A DNA stretch of 64,000 nucleotides from Pseudanabaena sp. PCC 6802 (lineage in GTDB: Bacteria; Cyanobacteriota; Cyanobacteriia; Pseudanabaenales; Pseudanabaenaceae): assembly GCF_000332175.1 (NCBI RefSeq), contig NZ_KB235914.1, positions 4,185,793-4,249,792 on the forward strand, in the 5' to 3' direction. Below the pieces are notes generated by a model. The model was given only the letters and a program-made list of their open reading frames with translations, was not told the DNA's origin and ran no database searches. This document shows positions 26,453-35,112 of the stretch, one piece after another (position 1 is the first letter of the stretch; every line of letters begins with the position of its first letter). The translations under genes were made by a program, and so were the position numbers.

Positions 26453-27571
26453 ATGTCTAACGCCCTGAGCGATCGCTTAGAAGCAACGCGGATTCTGTTT
26501 GACCTGCAGCAGGGGACGGAAATCGTTCAGAGTTTGGCGGGATGCTTGGAGCCAGAGGAAATCGCTCGACGGGTGACGGATGGTTTAGTCGCTCGCTTTG
26601 ATTGTGCGTTTGCACGGCTCTGGTTACTAGAGGAAGATCTTGGCATTCTCAAACTCGTCGCTTCGTCAGGGCTATATACCCACACAAACGGTTCCTTTTC
26701 CCGCGTGCCGATGGGGGCTTACAAGGTAGGCAAAATCGCGCAGAATCGCGTATCTTTTCTCAGCAACAACCTGCCTCAAGAATCCTGGGTAGGCGATCGC
26801 GACTGGGCGATCGCCAATAATATGAATGGGTTTGCAGGCTATCCTTTAACGGTGGGCGAGCGGGTGGTGGGAGTTCTGGCGTTTTTTAGTCACGGACGCT
26901 TAGAGCCAGAATTCCTGGAGGTGCTACAAACCCTATGCGCGATCGCTACGATCGCCTTAGATAACGCGATTCAATACCAAAAGGAAAAACAAATCTGGCT
27001 TAGCCATCCGCCTACAGTGGAAAATCCGGTTCTATCCGATCGACTGGTTAGCATTCTCAAAACAACACGCTTAACTTTGATTGGAACTGAGCGATCTCTC
27101 AGTCCTCCGGTAAATTTTCTGTTTCTACAAGTGGCTGAGTGTTTGAAGCAGAGCGGCTGCAGCTACGGTCGATTGATTTATGCTGAGGAGTCAGTGACTT
27201 TAGAAGCGCTCGTACCAACAATGCGCTCGAAGGCAAAGCATTGGCTACAAGTTCAGCTAGAACAACTTAATTTTATGCTGCGCTCTCTTGGCGGCGCGAT
27301 GCGCGTTCAAATCAGCCCAAATAATCGCGCGATTGAGGTGGTGCTCAGTATTCCCTATGTTTGCGAGCGCGATCGACAAGTGCTATCGGAGCGAGAAGTG
27401 GAAATTCTCACTCTTTTAACCAGAGGCGATCGCGATCGAGATATTGCCGATCGACTGGTCATTAGCGAAAGTACGGTCAAGTTTCATATCAATAGCGTAA
27501 TGGCTAAACTTAAAGTGCGGACTCGCTATCAAGCCATTCATCAGGCTCTGATTAATGGGTGGATTCAGTGA
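26453..27571 (+). CDS. GAF domain LuxR-type transcriptional regulator
   Basis: A 372-residue regulator. An N-terminal GAF domain (~15-175: EEIARRVTDGLVARFDCAFA, GYPLTVGERVVGVLAFF) may sense a small ligand; a middle region follows, then a C-terminal LuxR helix-turn-helix (~310-372: LSEREVEILTLLTRGDRD, SESTVKFHINSVMAKL). It reads in the same direction as, and directly upstream of, the Nit1C cluster, which makes it a candidate local regulator; that link is inferred from position only. No receiver domain is present. Confidence 0.88.
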   Translation: MSNALSDRLEATRILFDLQQGTEIVQSLAGCLEPEEIARRVTDGLVARFDCAFARLWLLEEDLGILKLVASSGLYTHTNGSFSRVPMGAYKVGKIAQNRVSFLSNNLPQESWVGDRDWAIANNMNGFAGYPLTVGERVVGVLAFFSHGRLEPEFLEVLQTLCAIATIALDNAIQYQKEKQIWLSHPPTVENPVLSDRLVSILKTTRLTLIGTERSLSPPVNFLFLQVAECLKQSGCSYGRLIYAEESVTLEALVPTMRSKAKHWLQVQLEQLNFMLRSLGGAMRVQISPNNRAIEVVLSIPYVCERDRQVLSEREVEILTLLTRGDRDRDIADRLVISESTVKFHINSVMAKLKVRTRYQAIHQALINGWIQ

Positions 27572-27655
27572 CCTGTTGATTTAGATAGGAATTTGGAAGC
27601 AAGAGGAGTATTTGCGATCGCTCTACCTCTCCTTACCGCTAGACTTATCGCTTCT

Positions 27656-27698
27656 GTAATCAATGCTACAAAAAGATATCTCCACTCAAATCTAGTCT
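27656..27698 (+). promoter_or_regulatory. NtcA-activated promoter of the Nit1C cluster
   Basis: GTA (27656-27658)-N8-TAC (27667-27669) is a perfect NtcA consensus palindrome. A TAGTCT -10 box (27693-27698, pattern TA-N3-T) follows after 23 nt, within the spacing known for NtcA-activated class II promoters. Transcription would begin near 27705. A family B MITE lies between it and the first gene. NtcA control fits a nitrogen-starvation cluster. Confidence 0.75.
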
Positions 27699-27723
27699 TG
27701 TAGGGTGGAGAATGCCCACCTTA

Positions 27724-27819
27724 TAGCGGTTTTCAGATCGGAAAGAGTAGTGGGTTTGGGGGCGTTGCCCCCACCCCTTCACCCCAAAAATAAAACCCGT
27801 TCTCAAGTGAAAACCGCTA
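27724..27819. repeat. Family B MITE in the Nit1C leader (96 bp)
   Basis: TAGCGGTTTTCAGATCGG to CAAGTGAAAACCGCTA, with TA at 27722-27723 and 27820-27821. It lacks the AAGAAGGGGTTCC block found in 109-bp copies. It would lie in the 5' untranslated region of the cluster transcript and fold into a long hairpin. Confidence 0.85.
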
Positions 27820-27876
27820 TAGCTATAGGCTCTCTGCATCAGTTCTAACCAGTTTATATAATCGAGAAATAATCCC

Positions 27877-29163
27877 ATGACAGAGCATTATGCTGTAGCC
27901 ATTGTTGGAGGAGGGCAGGCAGGTCTATCCATGAGCTACTGCCTCAAAGAACGTGGCATAGACCATATTATTTTCGAGCAAAACCAGATCGGTTATGCGT
28001 GGCGCGATCGGCGTTGGGACTCGTTTTGTCTGGTAACTCCCAACTGGCAATGCCAACTGCCGGGCTTTCCCTATGCCGGGAACGACCCGCATGGGTTTAT
28101 GCAAAAAGACGAGATTGTCGAGTACATTAAAGATTACGCGCGATTTGTTGACCCACCCATTCGAGAAGGGGTTTCCGTGACAAGCGCGCGCCAAAATAAA
28201 TCGACCGATCGCTTTGAAATTACAACATCCATTGGAGACTTCACCGCAGATCAGGTCATAGTTGCGGTGGGTGGCTATCACATTCCCAAACGTCCAAAGA
28301 TGGCGGAACGCCTTCCTGCGCAGATCGTACAAATCCATGCTTCTGAATATAAAAACCCGCAAAGTCTTCCGGATCGCCCCATCCTGGTAGTGGGAACAGG
28401 ACAATCCGGGTGTCAGATTGCGGAGGATTTACATTTGGCAGGCAAAAAGGTGCATTTATGTGTTGGCAGCGCACCGCGCTCTCCCAGACGCTACAGAGGC
28501 AAGGATGTCGTAGATTGGCTGGATCGGATGGGATATTACGATCTAACCATTGACGACCATCCCCAACAGGAAAAAGTGAGAGCGAAAGCAAATCACTATC
28601 TCACTGGCCGGGATGGGGGGCGCGAAATCGATCTGCGTCAGTTTGCTGTGGCGGGGATGCAGTTGCACGGTAGACTAATAGATATTTGCGATCGCAAATT
28701 GAAATTCAGCCCCGATCTCAAGCAGAATTTAGATGGAGCCGATGCGGTGTCGGAAAGCATCAAAAAAACAATCGACAATTTTATTCAAAAACATCAGATC
28801 GAGGCACCCTTGGAAGATACCTACCAGGCTGTTTGGGAGCCTGAAGCAGAAATTCTGGATCTAGACTATGTGGAAGCAAATATTGGCGCAGTAATCTGGT
28901 GTACGGGATATCATGCCAATTTTAGTTGGGTTGAAATTCCCGTCTTTGATGGCAAGGGCTATCCAGGTCACGAACGAGGAGTTACGACTGTTTCCGGTCT
29001 TTACTTTTTAGGGTTGCCCTGGCTCTATACCTGGGGATCGGGCAGATTCTCAGGCATTGCCCGCGATGCCCAATATATTGCAGATTACATCGCTGCTCGC
29101 AAGAAGAAAGCAGTCAGTTCAGGCGGCTGGAGTGTCGTAAATGAATTTTTGCTGGGATCGTGA
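27877..29163 (+). CDS. MSMEG_0569 family flavin-dependent oxidoreductase (Nit1C)
   Basis: A 428-residue FAD/NAD(P)-binding enzyme. AIVGGGQAGLSMSYCLKERG binds FAD; ILVVGTGQSGCQIAEDLHLAG binds NADPH; VIWCTGYHANFSWV is the flavin-monooxygenase-like third motif. It belongs to the family that travels with Nit1 nitrilase clusters. Its substrate is not established; by context it may oxidise or reduce an intermediate of nitrile or cyanide use. It is first behind the NtcA-type promoter, with the Sll0783-type gene 161 bp downstream. Confidence 0.88.
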   Translation: MTEHYAVAIVGGGQAGLSMSYCLKERGIDHIIFEQNQIGYAWRDRRWDSFCLVTPNWQCQLPGFPYAGNDPHGFMQKDEIVEYIKDYARFVDPPIREGVSVTSARQNKSTDRFEITTSIGDFTADQVIVAVGGYHIPKRPKMAERLPAQIVQIHASEYKNPQSLPDRPILVVGTGQSGCQIAEDLHLAGKKVHLCVGSAPRSPRRYRGKDVVDWLDRMGYYDLTIDDHPQQEKVRAKANHYLTGRDGGREIDLRQFAVAGMQLHGRLIDICDRKLKFSPDLKQNLDGADAVSESIKKTIDNFIQKHQIEAPLEDTYQAVWEPEAEILDLDYVEANIGAVIWCTGYHANFSWVEIPVFDGKGYPGHERGVTTVSGLYFLGLPWLYTWGSGRFSGIARDAQYIADYIAARKKKAVSSGGWSVVNEFLLGS

Positions 29164-29324
29164 CACCCCCCTATCGAAATCGATAGGTCAATCGCGAGCA
29201 TATGGAGCCTGACAGCCTTTCCCCTAACCATAGTGATAGACTTCGCACTTCGGTAACGTGCTACACAAAATGGCAGTTTCACGAACCGTAACCTAGTGAT
29301 TTAGAACCATTTAAGGAGAAAGTT

Positions 29325-29807
29325 ATGCCTGAGGTTACAACGCCTGCCCATAAAGTTGGCGATTTCTTTGTAGATTATGAAGAGAAAGTTTTTCCTGATG
29401 TCAAAGCGGAGCCAGGAGAGAAAGCCTTAGTCACTTTTCATACTGTTGCCTTTGAAGGATCGATTGGACTTGTAAACATGTTGCAAGCAACTCGCCTGCA
29501 ACGGAAAGGATTTGAAACCTCTATTTTGTTATATGGCCCAGGCGTAACCTTAGGAGTTCAACGAGGGTTTCCAAAGCTCGGGGATGAAGCCTTCCCAGGA
29601 CATCAGAATTTCACAAATCAAATCACCAAGTTTATGTCGGAAGGCGGCAAGGTTTATGCCTGTCGCTTTGCTTTGCAAGCACTCTACGGTCACGGCGAAC
29701 CTTCTCTAATTCCCGGTATTCGCCCCATCAATCCCCTTGATGTGCTCGATCTAGTCCTGCTACATCGTAAAGATGGCGCGTTTATCCTGGATACCTGGAC
29801 GCTTTAA
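29325..29807 (+). CDS. MSMEG_0572/Sll0783 family nitrogen starvation response protein
   Basis: A 160-residue protein of the Sll0783 family: [63 protein letters not shown] and the DsrE-like body. Good AAGGAG site 7 nt before ATG 29325. In Synechocystis, sll0783 is strongly induced on nitrogen starvation and needed for normal polyhydroxybutyrate formation (published work). Biochemical function unknown. A 109-bp MITE separates it from the nitrilase gene. Confidence 0.92.
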   Translation: MPEVTTPAHKVGDFFVDYEEKVFPDVKAEPGEKALVTFHTVAFEGSIGLVNMLQATRLQRKGFETSILLYGPGVTLGVQRGFPKLGDEAFPGHQNFTNQITKFMSEGGKVYACRFALQALYGHGEPSLIPGIRPINPLDVLDLVLLHRKDGAFILDTWTL

Positions 29808-29924
29808 TTTTGGATCGAAACGCAGTCCTAATTTAACTTGTTGGAAACCCGATCGATTGTAAAGGAGGCAATTCCTCTCGATCGCCCGAGTGCTGAGGGG
29901 TAAGGATTTGATATCAGTTGTGTA

Positions 29925-30033
29925 TAGCGGTTTTCAGATCGGAAAGAGTAGGGGGTTTGGGGGCGTTGCCCCCAAGAAGGGGTTCCACCCCTTCACCCCA
30001 AAAATAAAACCCGTTCTCAAGTGAAAACCGCTA
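29925..30033. repeat. Family B MITE inside the Nit1C operon (109 bp)
   Basis: TAGCGGTTTTCAGATCGG to AAGTGAAAACCGCTA with TA at 29923-29924 and 30034-30035. Same length as copies at 36862 and 54201. It sits between the Sll0783-type gene and nit1, so read-through of the cluster must pass a strong hairpin. Confidence 0.9.
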
Positions 30034-30091
30034 TAGGATGCGTTAGCGATTAGCGTAACGCATCACTGTTTCTCTACTTAAGGAGGAATTT

Positions 30092-31135
30092 GTGAACAAT
30101 TTAAAAATTGTGCGAGCCGCCGCCGTACAAATCGCTCCAGTTCTATTTAGTCGGGATGGTACAACGGAAAAAGTTTTGGAGGCGATCGCAAAAGCAGCTC
30201 AAGCAGGCGCTCAACTGATTGTTTTCCCAGAAACCATTATTCCCTACTATCCCTATTTTTCCTTTGTTCAACCCCCTGTTCTCATGGGCAAAGAACACAT
30301 GCGCCTCTATGAAGAAGCGGTTGCGATCCCCAGTGCTGTCACCGATGCGGTCGGTCGTGCGGCGCGATCGCATGGGATTGTCGTGATATTGGGGGTGAAC
30401 GAACGGGAGCATGGTTCCCTCTATAACACCCAACTCGTATTTGATGCCGATGGCACTCTACTTCTAAAACGGCGCAAAATCACGCCCACCTATCACGAAC
30501 GCATGGTTTGGGGACAGGGCGATGGCGCTGGATTGCAAGTTGTGGAAACAGCCGTGGGAAGATTGGGCGCTCTGGCTTGCTGGGAGCATTACAACCCTTT
30601 AGCTCGCTTTGCTTTAATGGCTCAGCACGAACAAATCCACTGCGGTCAATTTCCAGGTGCGATGGTGGGACAAATTTTTGCCGAGCAGATTGAGGTAACC
30701 ATGCGACACCATGCTTTGGAATCCGGTTGTTTTGTGGTGAACGCGACGGGCTGGCTTACACCGGAACAGGTCAGTCAAATTACACCGGACGAAAAACTGC
30801 AAAAGGTCTTGAGTGGAGGTTGCTATACCGCGATTATCTCACCCGAAGGCACGCATCTCTGCCCTCCTATTGCGGAAGGAGAAGGGATGGCGATCGCGGA
30901 TCTGGACTTCTCTCTAATTGCAAAGCGCAAGCGCATGATGGATTCGGTTGGACACTATTCCCGCCCCGATCTACTGCAACTGCAAATCGATCGAACAGTG
31001 AGGAGCTCCATCAAACCCCTGGCAGAATTGCCCAATACCTCCAGCAACTTGCCATTAATAACAGAGCTAACTGTTCCCGAACCCACTTTCCCTGAATCTA
31101 TCCGTAACAATGAACAAACAACAGCTCATAACTGA
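30092..31135 (+). CDS. Nit1-type nitrilase (Sll0784 family)
   Basis: A 347-residue nitrilase. The catalytic triad is Glu47 ([14 protein letters not shown]), Lys129 ([17 protein letters not shown]) and Cys163 ([12 protein letters not shown]). It hydrolyses nitriles to acids and ammonia; close Nit1 relatives act on aliphatic and fumaro-type dinitriles and the cluster supports cyanide use in other bacteria. GTG 30092 follows a perfect TAAGGAGG. Its end overlaps the radical SAM gene by 26 nt, so they are translationally coupled. Confidence 0.94.
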   Translation: MNNLKIVRAAAVQIAPVLFSRDGTTEKVLEAIAKAAQAGAQLIVFPETIIPYYPYFSFVQPPVLMGKEHMRLYEEAVAIPSAVTDAVGRAARSHGIVVILGVNEREHGSLYNTQLVFDADGTLLLKRRKITPTYHERMVWGQGDGAGLQVVETAVGRLGALACWEHYNPLARFALMAQHEQIHCGQFPGAMVGQIFAEQIEVTMRHHALESGCFVVNATGWLTPEQVSQITPDEKLQKVLSGGCYTAIISPEGTHLCPPIAEGEGMAIADLDFSLIAKRKRMMDSVGHYSRPDLLQLQIDRTVRSSIKPLAELPNTSSNLPLITELTVPEPTFPESIRNNEQTTAHN

Positions 31136-32198
31136 ACTCCAATCCTTTGGCTTAAAGATATTGGATAAAGAATCTGGGGTCGCTGGCAGAAAGGGCGGTG
31201 CAGGTCCCTCCGATCACAAAGCCGTAACGATTGGAGGCACCACTGTTATGGTACCGATCTATAATAATTCTGCTGCCGTATCTCCCTATACGGTCAATAT
31301 TCAAGCTTCTCCTGGCAATACGATCTTGGAATTTAAAGGGGAAAGTATATCGCCAATTCTTTTCCCCCCACATCCCAAGTTCTACAGCCTCTCCACTGCA
31401 GACGGAATTCCCTACTGGAAAATAGCCCTGCTTCACAGTCAAGACGTGCTAGCGACAACAGTGTTGCAAACCTGCATGCGCTATAACAATGTCGCTACCG
31501 CGTGCCAGTTTTGCGCGATCGGACAGTCCCTAGCAGCAGATCGCACGATCGCCCGCAAAACCCCAGACCAGTTAGCCGAAGTGGCTGAAGCAGCAGTAAG
31601 ACTGGATGGAGTGAAACATATGGTGATGACGACCGGAACGCCCAACACCAGCGATCGCGGTGCCGCCTATTTAACAGAGTGCGCCGGAGCGATCGAAGCG
31701 CGCGTCAATCTGCCGATTCAAGCTCAGTGCGAACCTCCCGATGATTTCATCTGGTTCGAGCGGATGAAGGGTGCCGGAATCGATAGTTTGGGCATGCATC
31801 TGGAAGCAGCCGATCCGGAAGTGAGAGCGAGGATTATGCCTGGGAAAGCCACTATACCTCTAGATTATTACTTTGCCGCATTTTCCAGCGCCGTGCAGGT
31901 GTTTGGTCGCGGCCAGGTCAGTACCTATCTGCTTGCCGGGTTAGGGGATAGTTTGGATACTCTGGTGGCGACGTGCGATCGCTTAATCCAACTGGGCGTG
32001 TATCCCTTTGTCGTGCCCTTCGTCCCGATTACAGGCACCCCGTTAGCCCAACATCCAGCTCCAAGGAGCGAGTTTATGTTCGCGATATACGAGCGAGTGG
32101 GGGATATGTTAAAGCGATCGAGCATGTCTTCCACAGATATCAAAGCCGGGTGCGCTAAGTGCGGCGCTTGCTCGGCGCTCTCTCAGTTTGAAGTATAG
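31110..32198 (+). CDS. MSMEG_0568 family radical SAM protein (Nit1C)
   Basis: A 362-residue radical SAM protein. Cluster ligands appear as C122-x9-C132-x2-C135 ([14 protein letters not shown]) rather than C-x3-C-x2-C; a further Cys-rich tail is [10 protein letters not shown]. Its substrate is unknown; it probably modifies a nitrile- or cyanide-derived metabolite in the Nit1C pathway. It overlaps nit1 by 26 nt. The TAG stop (32196-32198) is the first three bases of a family A MITE, so the original stop was displaced. Confidence 0.9.
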   Translation: MNKQQLITELQSFGLKILDKESGVAGRKGGAGPSDHKAVTIGGTTVMVPIYNNSAAVSPYTVNIQASPGNTILEFKGESISPILFPPHPKFYSLSTADGIPYWKIALLHSQDVLATTVLQTCMRYNNVATACQFCAIGQSLAADRTIARKTPDQLAEVAEAAVRLDGVKHMVMTTGTPNTSDRGAAYLTECAGAIEARVNLPIQAQCEPPDDFIWFERMKGAGIDSLGMHLEAADPEVRARIMPGKATIPLDYYFAAFSSAVQVFGRGQVSTYLLAGLGDSLDTLVATCDRLIQLGVYPFVVPFVPITGTPLAQHPAPRSEFMFAIYERVGDMLKRSSMSSTDIKAGCAKCGACSALSQFEV

Positions 32199-32281
32199 CT
32201 TAGTACGGGGAGTGTGGGGGCTGCGCCCCTACGCAGGGGTTTTACCCCTGCCCCCAGTCCTAAGCCTGTTGGCTATAGCTC
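32196..32281. repeat. Family A MITE-like repeat, copy 3
   Basis: Starts TAGCTTAGTACGGGG after TA (32194-32195) and ends GTTGGCTATAGCT; it is in the opposite orientation to copies at 2715 and 13664. It lies between the radical SAM and acetyltransferase genes and contributes the radical SAM stop codon. The right boundary is uncertain by a few bases. Confidence 0.75.
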
Positions 32282-32309
32282 TATAAAACATAAACCTGGA
32301 TGTCAAATC

Positions 32310-32849
32310 GTGTCTCACTACGAATTTAGATTAGCGACAAAACTATCGGAAATCGAAGCCTACTTTGACCTGCGGCGGGCGATCTTCGCCCAAGAGCAGC
32401 AACTTTTTAGCAACAATGACGATTGGGATGAAATCGATCGAACTGCCTATCCTATAGTGGCGATCGCCATCGATACGCAGAAAGTTGTAGGAGTCGTGCG
32501 GATTTATCAGCCGGAACCAGGTCTCTGGTATGGCGGACGCTTGGGTACTCATCCCGAATATCGCAAAGGATGGGAGATCGGCAAGGGCTTGATCTATAAA
32601 GCCGTTACTACCGCGAATGCTTGGGGGTGCGATCGCTTCCTCGCTACGGTACAACTGCAAAACGTGCGCTTCTTTCAACGACTGCACTGGCAATCTTTAG
32701 AAGAAGTAACCATTTGCGATCGCCTCCATCACCTGATGGAAGCAGATTTGAGTTACTATCCACCCGATCCATCATATCTTTCCATTACATCACCGCAAGA
32801 GGCAATCAATGCTAGCATCCCTCGCCGTTCAACTGCGACAGTCGCTTAG
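32310..32849 (+). CDS. MSMEG_0567/Sll0786 family nitrogen starvation N-acetyltransferase
   Basis: A 179-residue GNAT protein. YEFRLATKLSEIEAYFDLRR starts the fold; KVVGVVRIYQPEPGLWYGGRLG and THPEYRKGWEIGKGLI (acetyl-CoA loop) follow. Acceptor unknown. Start set at GTG 32310; the frame is open further upstream (to 32214), but that part is encoded by the MITE at 32196-32281 and is not conserved. Its end overlaps the next gene by 41 nt. Confidence 0.9.
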   Translation: MSHYEFRLATKLSEIEAYFDLRRAIFAQEQQLFSNNDDWDEIDRTAYPIVAIAIDTQKVVGVVRIYQPEPGLWYGGRLGTHPEYRKGWEIGKGLIYKAVTTANAWGCDRFLATVQLQNVRFFQRLHWQSLEEVTICDRLHHLMEADLSYYPPDPSYLSITSPQEAINASIPRRSTATVA

Positions 32850-33789
32850 TTTGCTGCAAAAGCAGGATATCCAAATCGCGGCAAAGTTCCATTCCTCGTT
32901 CGCAAACAAAACTACATCGGCGATAAGAGTGGGTGACGATTGTGCGGCAATCCCAGATGGGGATGGGTATTTGCTATTTGCTGCTGAGGGGATGCTGCCA
33001 GAGTTTCTGGAAACCGAACCCTGGTTTGCGGGTTGGTCCGCTATTATGGTGAACGCGAGCGATATTTACGCGATGGGCGGTCGCCCGATCGCTGTAGTCG
33101 ATACTCTCTGGAGCCAGCCCCAGGATACAGCTAGAATTTCGATCGATCGCATTTGGGCTGGCATGAATGCGGCGGCTCAAGCCTACCAAATTCCCATCGT
33201 GGGCGGACATACTAATTGTCACAGTACCTATAATGCTCTCTCAGTGGCAATTTTAGGTCGCGCTCAGAAATTGATTTCCAGTTTTACCGCTCGACCGGGA
33301 GATCGCCTTCTGCTTGCCATCGATCTGCGTGGCAAACCCCATCCCCACTATCCCTTTTGGGATGCCGCTACCACTGCCCCCCCAGAGAGACTCCGTCAAA
33401 ATCTTGCGATTCTGCCCCATCTAGCAGAAGCAAAATTATGCGATACTGGGAAAGACATTAGCAATGGAGGGCTAATTGGCACAGTTTTGATGTTGCTGGA
33501 AACCTCGAGTTGCGGTGCCGTTCTGAATTTGGATTGGATTCCTCGTCCAGATGGAGTGTCTTTAGATCGCTGGCTGCTGAGCTTCCCCAGCTACGGTTTT
33601 CTACTCAGCGTTCGCCGCGATCGAGTGGCAGCAGTGCGGGATTGCTTTCAGGAACAGGATTTAATTTGCGCAATTATCGGTGAAGTGGAAGTGGGAGCGA
33701 AATTGACTCTGCGATCGCAGCAAGAAGAAGTGCTCTTTTGGGATCTCGAACAAAAGGCTCTGACTGGATTTGGTGGAATAAAGCCATGA
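32809..33789 (+). CDS. Sll0787 family AIR synthase-like protein (Nit1C)
   Basis: A 326-residue PurM-type ATP-binding protein: IRVGDDCAAIPDGDGYLLFA, the ATP/Mg region NASDIYAMGGRPIAVVDTLW and GGHTNCHSTYNALSVAILG. Related enzymes (PurM, SelD, ThiL) activate amides or carboxylates with ATP, so it may do a similar step in the Nit1C pathway. It overlaps the acetyltransferase by 41 nt and the damaged glycosyltransferase start by ATGA. Confidence 0.9.
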   Translation: MLASLAVQLRQSLSLLQKQDIQIAAKFHSSFANKTTSAIRVGDDCAAIPDGDGYLLFAAEGMLPEFLETEPWFAGWSAIMVNASDIYAMGGRPIAVVDTLWSQPQDTARISIDRIWAGMNAAAQAYQIPIVGGHTNCHSTYNALSVAILGRAQKLISSFTARPGDRLLLAIDLRGKPHPHYPFWDAATTAPPERLRQNLAILPHLAEAKLCDTGKDISNGGLIGTVLMLLETSSCGAVLNLDWIPRPDGVSLDRWLLSFPSYGFLLSVRRDRVAAVRDCFQEQDLICAIIGEVEVGAKLTLRSQQEEVLFWDLEQKALTGFGGIKP

Positions 33790-34138
33790 GTCTCAAGATT
33801 GCCCTATTTACCTACTCAACCGCACTGCCGATGCTTTTGTGTTTCCATCCCTAGTGGAAGGATGGGGCTTAGTAGTATTAGAAGCGATCGCCTCTGGTCT
33901 ACCTGCGATCGCTTCCGATCGAGCGCCCTTCACGGAGTTCCTCTCTCCCGATCTAGCTCTGCTCGTCAATCCCAACGATCCTGGAGCGATCGCTCAGGCT
34001 ATGAAAGCGATCTTGTCGTCCGATATTTCCCATGCATTGATTCAAAACAGTCAGTCTGCAGTCGCTCAGTATACCTGGGAATCTTCTGCTAGAATGCATA
34101 TTAAACACTATCAAACACTTCTTGATTCCTATGCCTGA
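33786..34138 (+). pseudogene. MSMEG_0565 family glycosyltransferase with internal deletion
   Basis: The ATG at 33786 overlaps the previous stop (ATGA) and encodes MSLKIALFTYST, the normal start of this GT4-type family. The reading then breaks: in another frame from about 33805-33820 comes the C-terminal end (LLNRTADAFVFPSLVEGWGL, the E-x7-E nucleotide-sugar motif region, then VLEAIASGLPAIASD) through to 34138. Roughly 230-250 central residues and the acceptor domain are missing. Only about 118 codons remain of an expected ~350. The protein cannot be functional, although flanking genes are intact and coupled. No insertion sequence is seen at the junction. Confidence 0.85.
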
Positions 34139-34427
34139 AATTCATTTTAAAATCCAATGGCCTGATGGTAGCGAAGAGACTTGCTACTCTCCTTCCTTAG
34201 TTGTCAAGAAATACTTCACTCCCAGTAGCGATTATACATTAAAGGATTTTGTGGAGCGATCGCGCCAATCTCTCACAATTGCCAGCGATCGGGTTCAGGC
34301 GAAATACGGAATGCCCTGTAGTTTGGCTCTCGGACAATTACAGACGATAGAAGCTAAGTCGGCTCAATTCCAGAATCTTCCTCAGCCCACGGTTAGATTT
34401 ATCGAGTTTATCGACCAGGACGAGTAG
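34131..34427 (+). CDS. MSMEG_0570 family nitrogen starvation response protein
   Basis: A 98-residue protein: MPEIHFKIQWPDGSEETCYSPSL start, YTLKDFVERSRQSLTIASDRV, YGMPCSLALGQL. It is the last gene of the Nit1C cluster. Function unknown. Start at ATG 34131, which overlaps the end of the glycosyltransferase remnant by 8 nt, rather than the TTG at 34122. Length is normal for the family. Confidence 0.9.
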   Translation: MPEIHFKIQWPDGSEETCYSPSLVVKKYFTPSSDYTLKDFVERSRQSLTIASDRVQAKYGMPCSLALGQLQTIEAKSAQFQNLPQPTVRFIEFIDQDE

Positions 34428-34471
34428 TAGAGAATCGCGATTCACCCTTACTAGAATTTGGAGAATTGATA

Positions 34472-35110
34472 TTACCGTTGTAGCATTGCCCACACAAATC
34501 CCGCACCTCGACCCTGCACCCTTGCCATATTAATCCACAATAAAGTCATATGTTCCAGGTGCAGGCTCATGGAAAGATTACCCGTATCAATTGGCTCCCA
34601 CCCGAGTTGATGGCATAGATCGGCGACTACTTCTTTTGCAGAGAAATCATTCCCAGCAACCAACATGACAGGTTTCAACTCTCCATAACCAGGATAGTTG
34701 CTATCTTCAAAGTTTTCGTAGCCGTAAATCGTGAATGCTTTGACAACCCGAGCATTCGGCACCAATTGCTGAACGGTTTCGCTGCCTGAGATTTGACTTT
34801 GCAAACCGTGGGTCAAATTAGCACCGACAGGATTGGTACAGTCCACTAAAATCTTACCGTCGAGGACAGACTTGAGAGGTGTTAGGGCAGGCTCGATCGC
34901 GGCAAAAGGAGTTGCTAAAAATACCACTTCGGCTGACTCGATTGCTTCTAAAGGTGCCTGCACAAGCAAATTAGGATTGCGACTCAGTGCATCTCGAACT
35001 TTTTGGGACTGAGGATCGCGAGCGGCGATCGCCACTGTATGACCTTGGTCTTGCAGCCGATCTGCAAGCGGCGCGCCCACATTTCCTACTCCGATAAAAG
35101 CAATATTCAT
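34472..35110 (-). CDS. NADPH-dependent F420 reductase-like oxidoreductase
   Basis: A 212-residue Rossmann protein. IAFIGVGNVGAPLADRLQDQGHTV binds NAD(P); ILVDCTNPVGANL and VVKAFTIYGYENFED are typical of the COG2085 NADP-oxidoreductase/F420-reductase family. Coenzyme F420 use is not assured in cyanobacteria. It follows the DJ-1/PfpI-type gene by 2 nt, so they form one operon divergent from a LysR regulator that probably controls them. Confidence 0.85.
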   Translation of the reverse strand: MNIAFIGVGNVGAPLADRLQDQGHTVAIAARDPQSQKVRDALSRNPNLLVQAPLEAIESAEVVFLATPFAAIEPALTPLKSVLDGKILVDCTNPVGANLTHGLQSQISGSETVQQLVPNARVVKAFTIYGYENFEDSNYPGYGELKPVMLVAGNDFSAKEVVADLCHQLGWEPIDTGNLSMSLHLEHMTLLWINMARVQGRGAGFVWAMLQR

Positions 35111-35112
35111 TA

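Larger units (their letters stand above)
27572..27876. other. Leader region of the Nit1C cluster
   Basis: 305 bp without a gene. It contains the NtcA box and -10 (27656-27698) and a 96-bp family B MITE (27724-27819). The start of 27877 has only a weak ribosome-binding site (GAAATAATCCC). Confidence 0.7.

Noticed and set aside
29253-29264. Second NtcA box before the Sll0783-type gene (GTA...TAC)
   Set aside because: The spacing is 6 nt, not 8, and no -10 follows at the right distance.
30143-30433. Minus-strand frames inside nit1 and radical SAM
   Set aside because: Antisense shadows of genes with intact catalytic motifs.
32214-32309. Longer N terminus of the Sll0786-type acetyltransferase
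   Set aside because: These codons are inside a family A MITE and do not resemble the family start.
33799-34092. 97-codon plus-strand frame MPYLPTQPHC
   Set aside because: Out of frame with the conserved glycosyltransferase end; no protein-like features.
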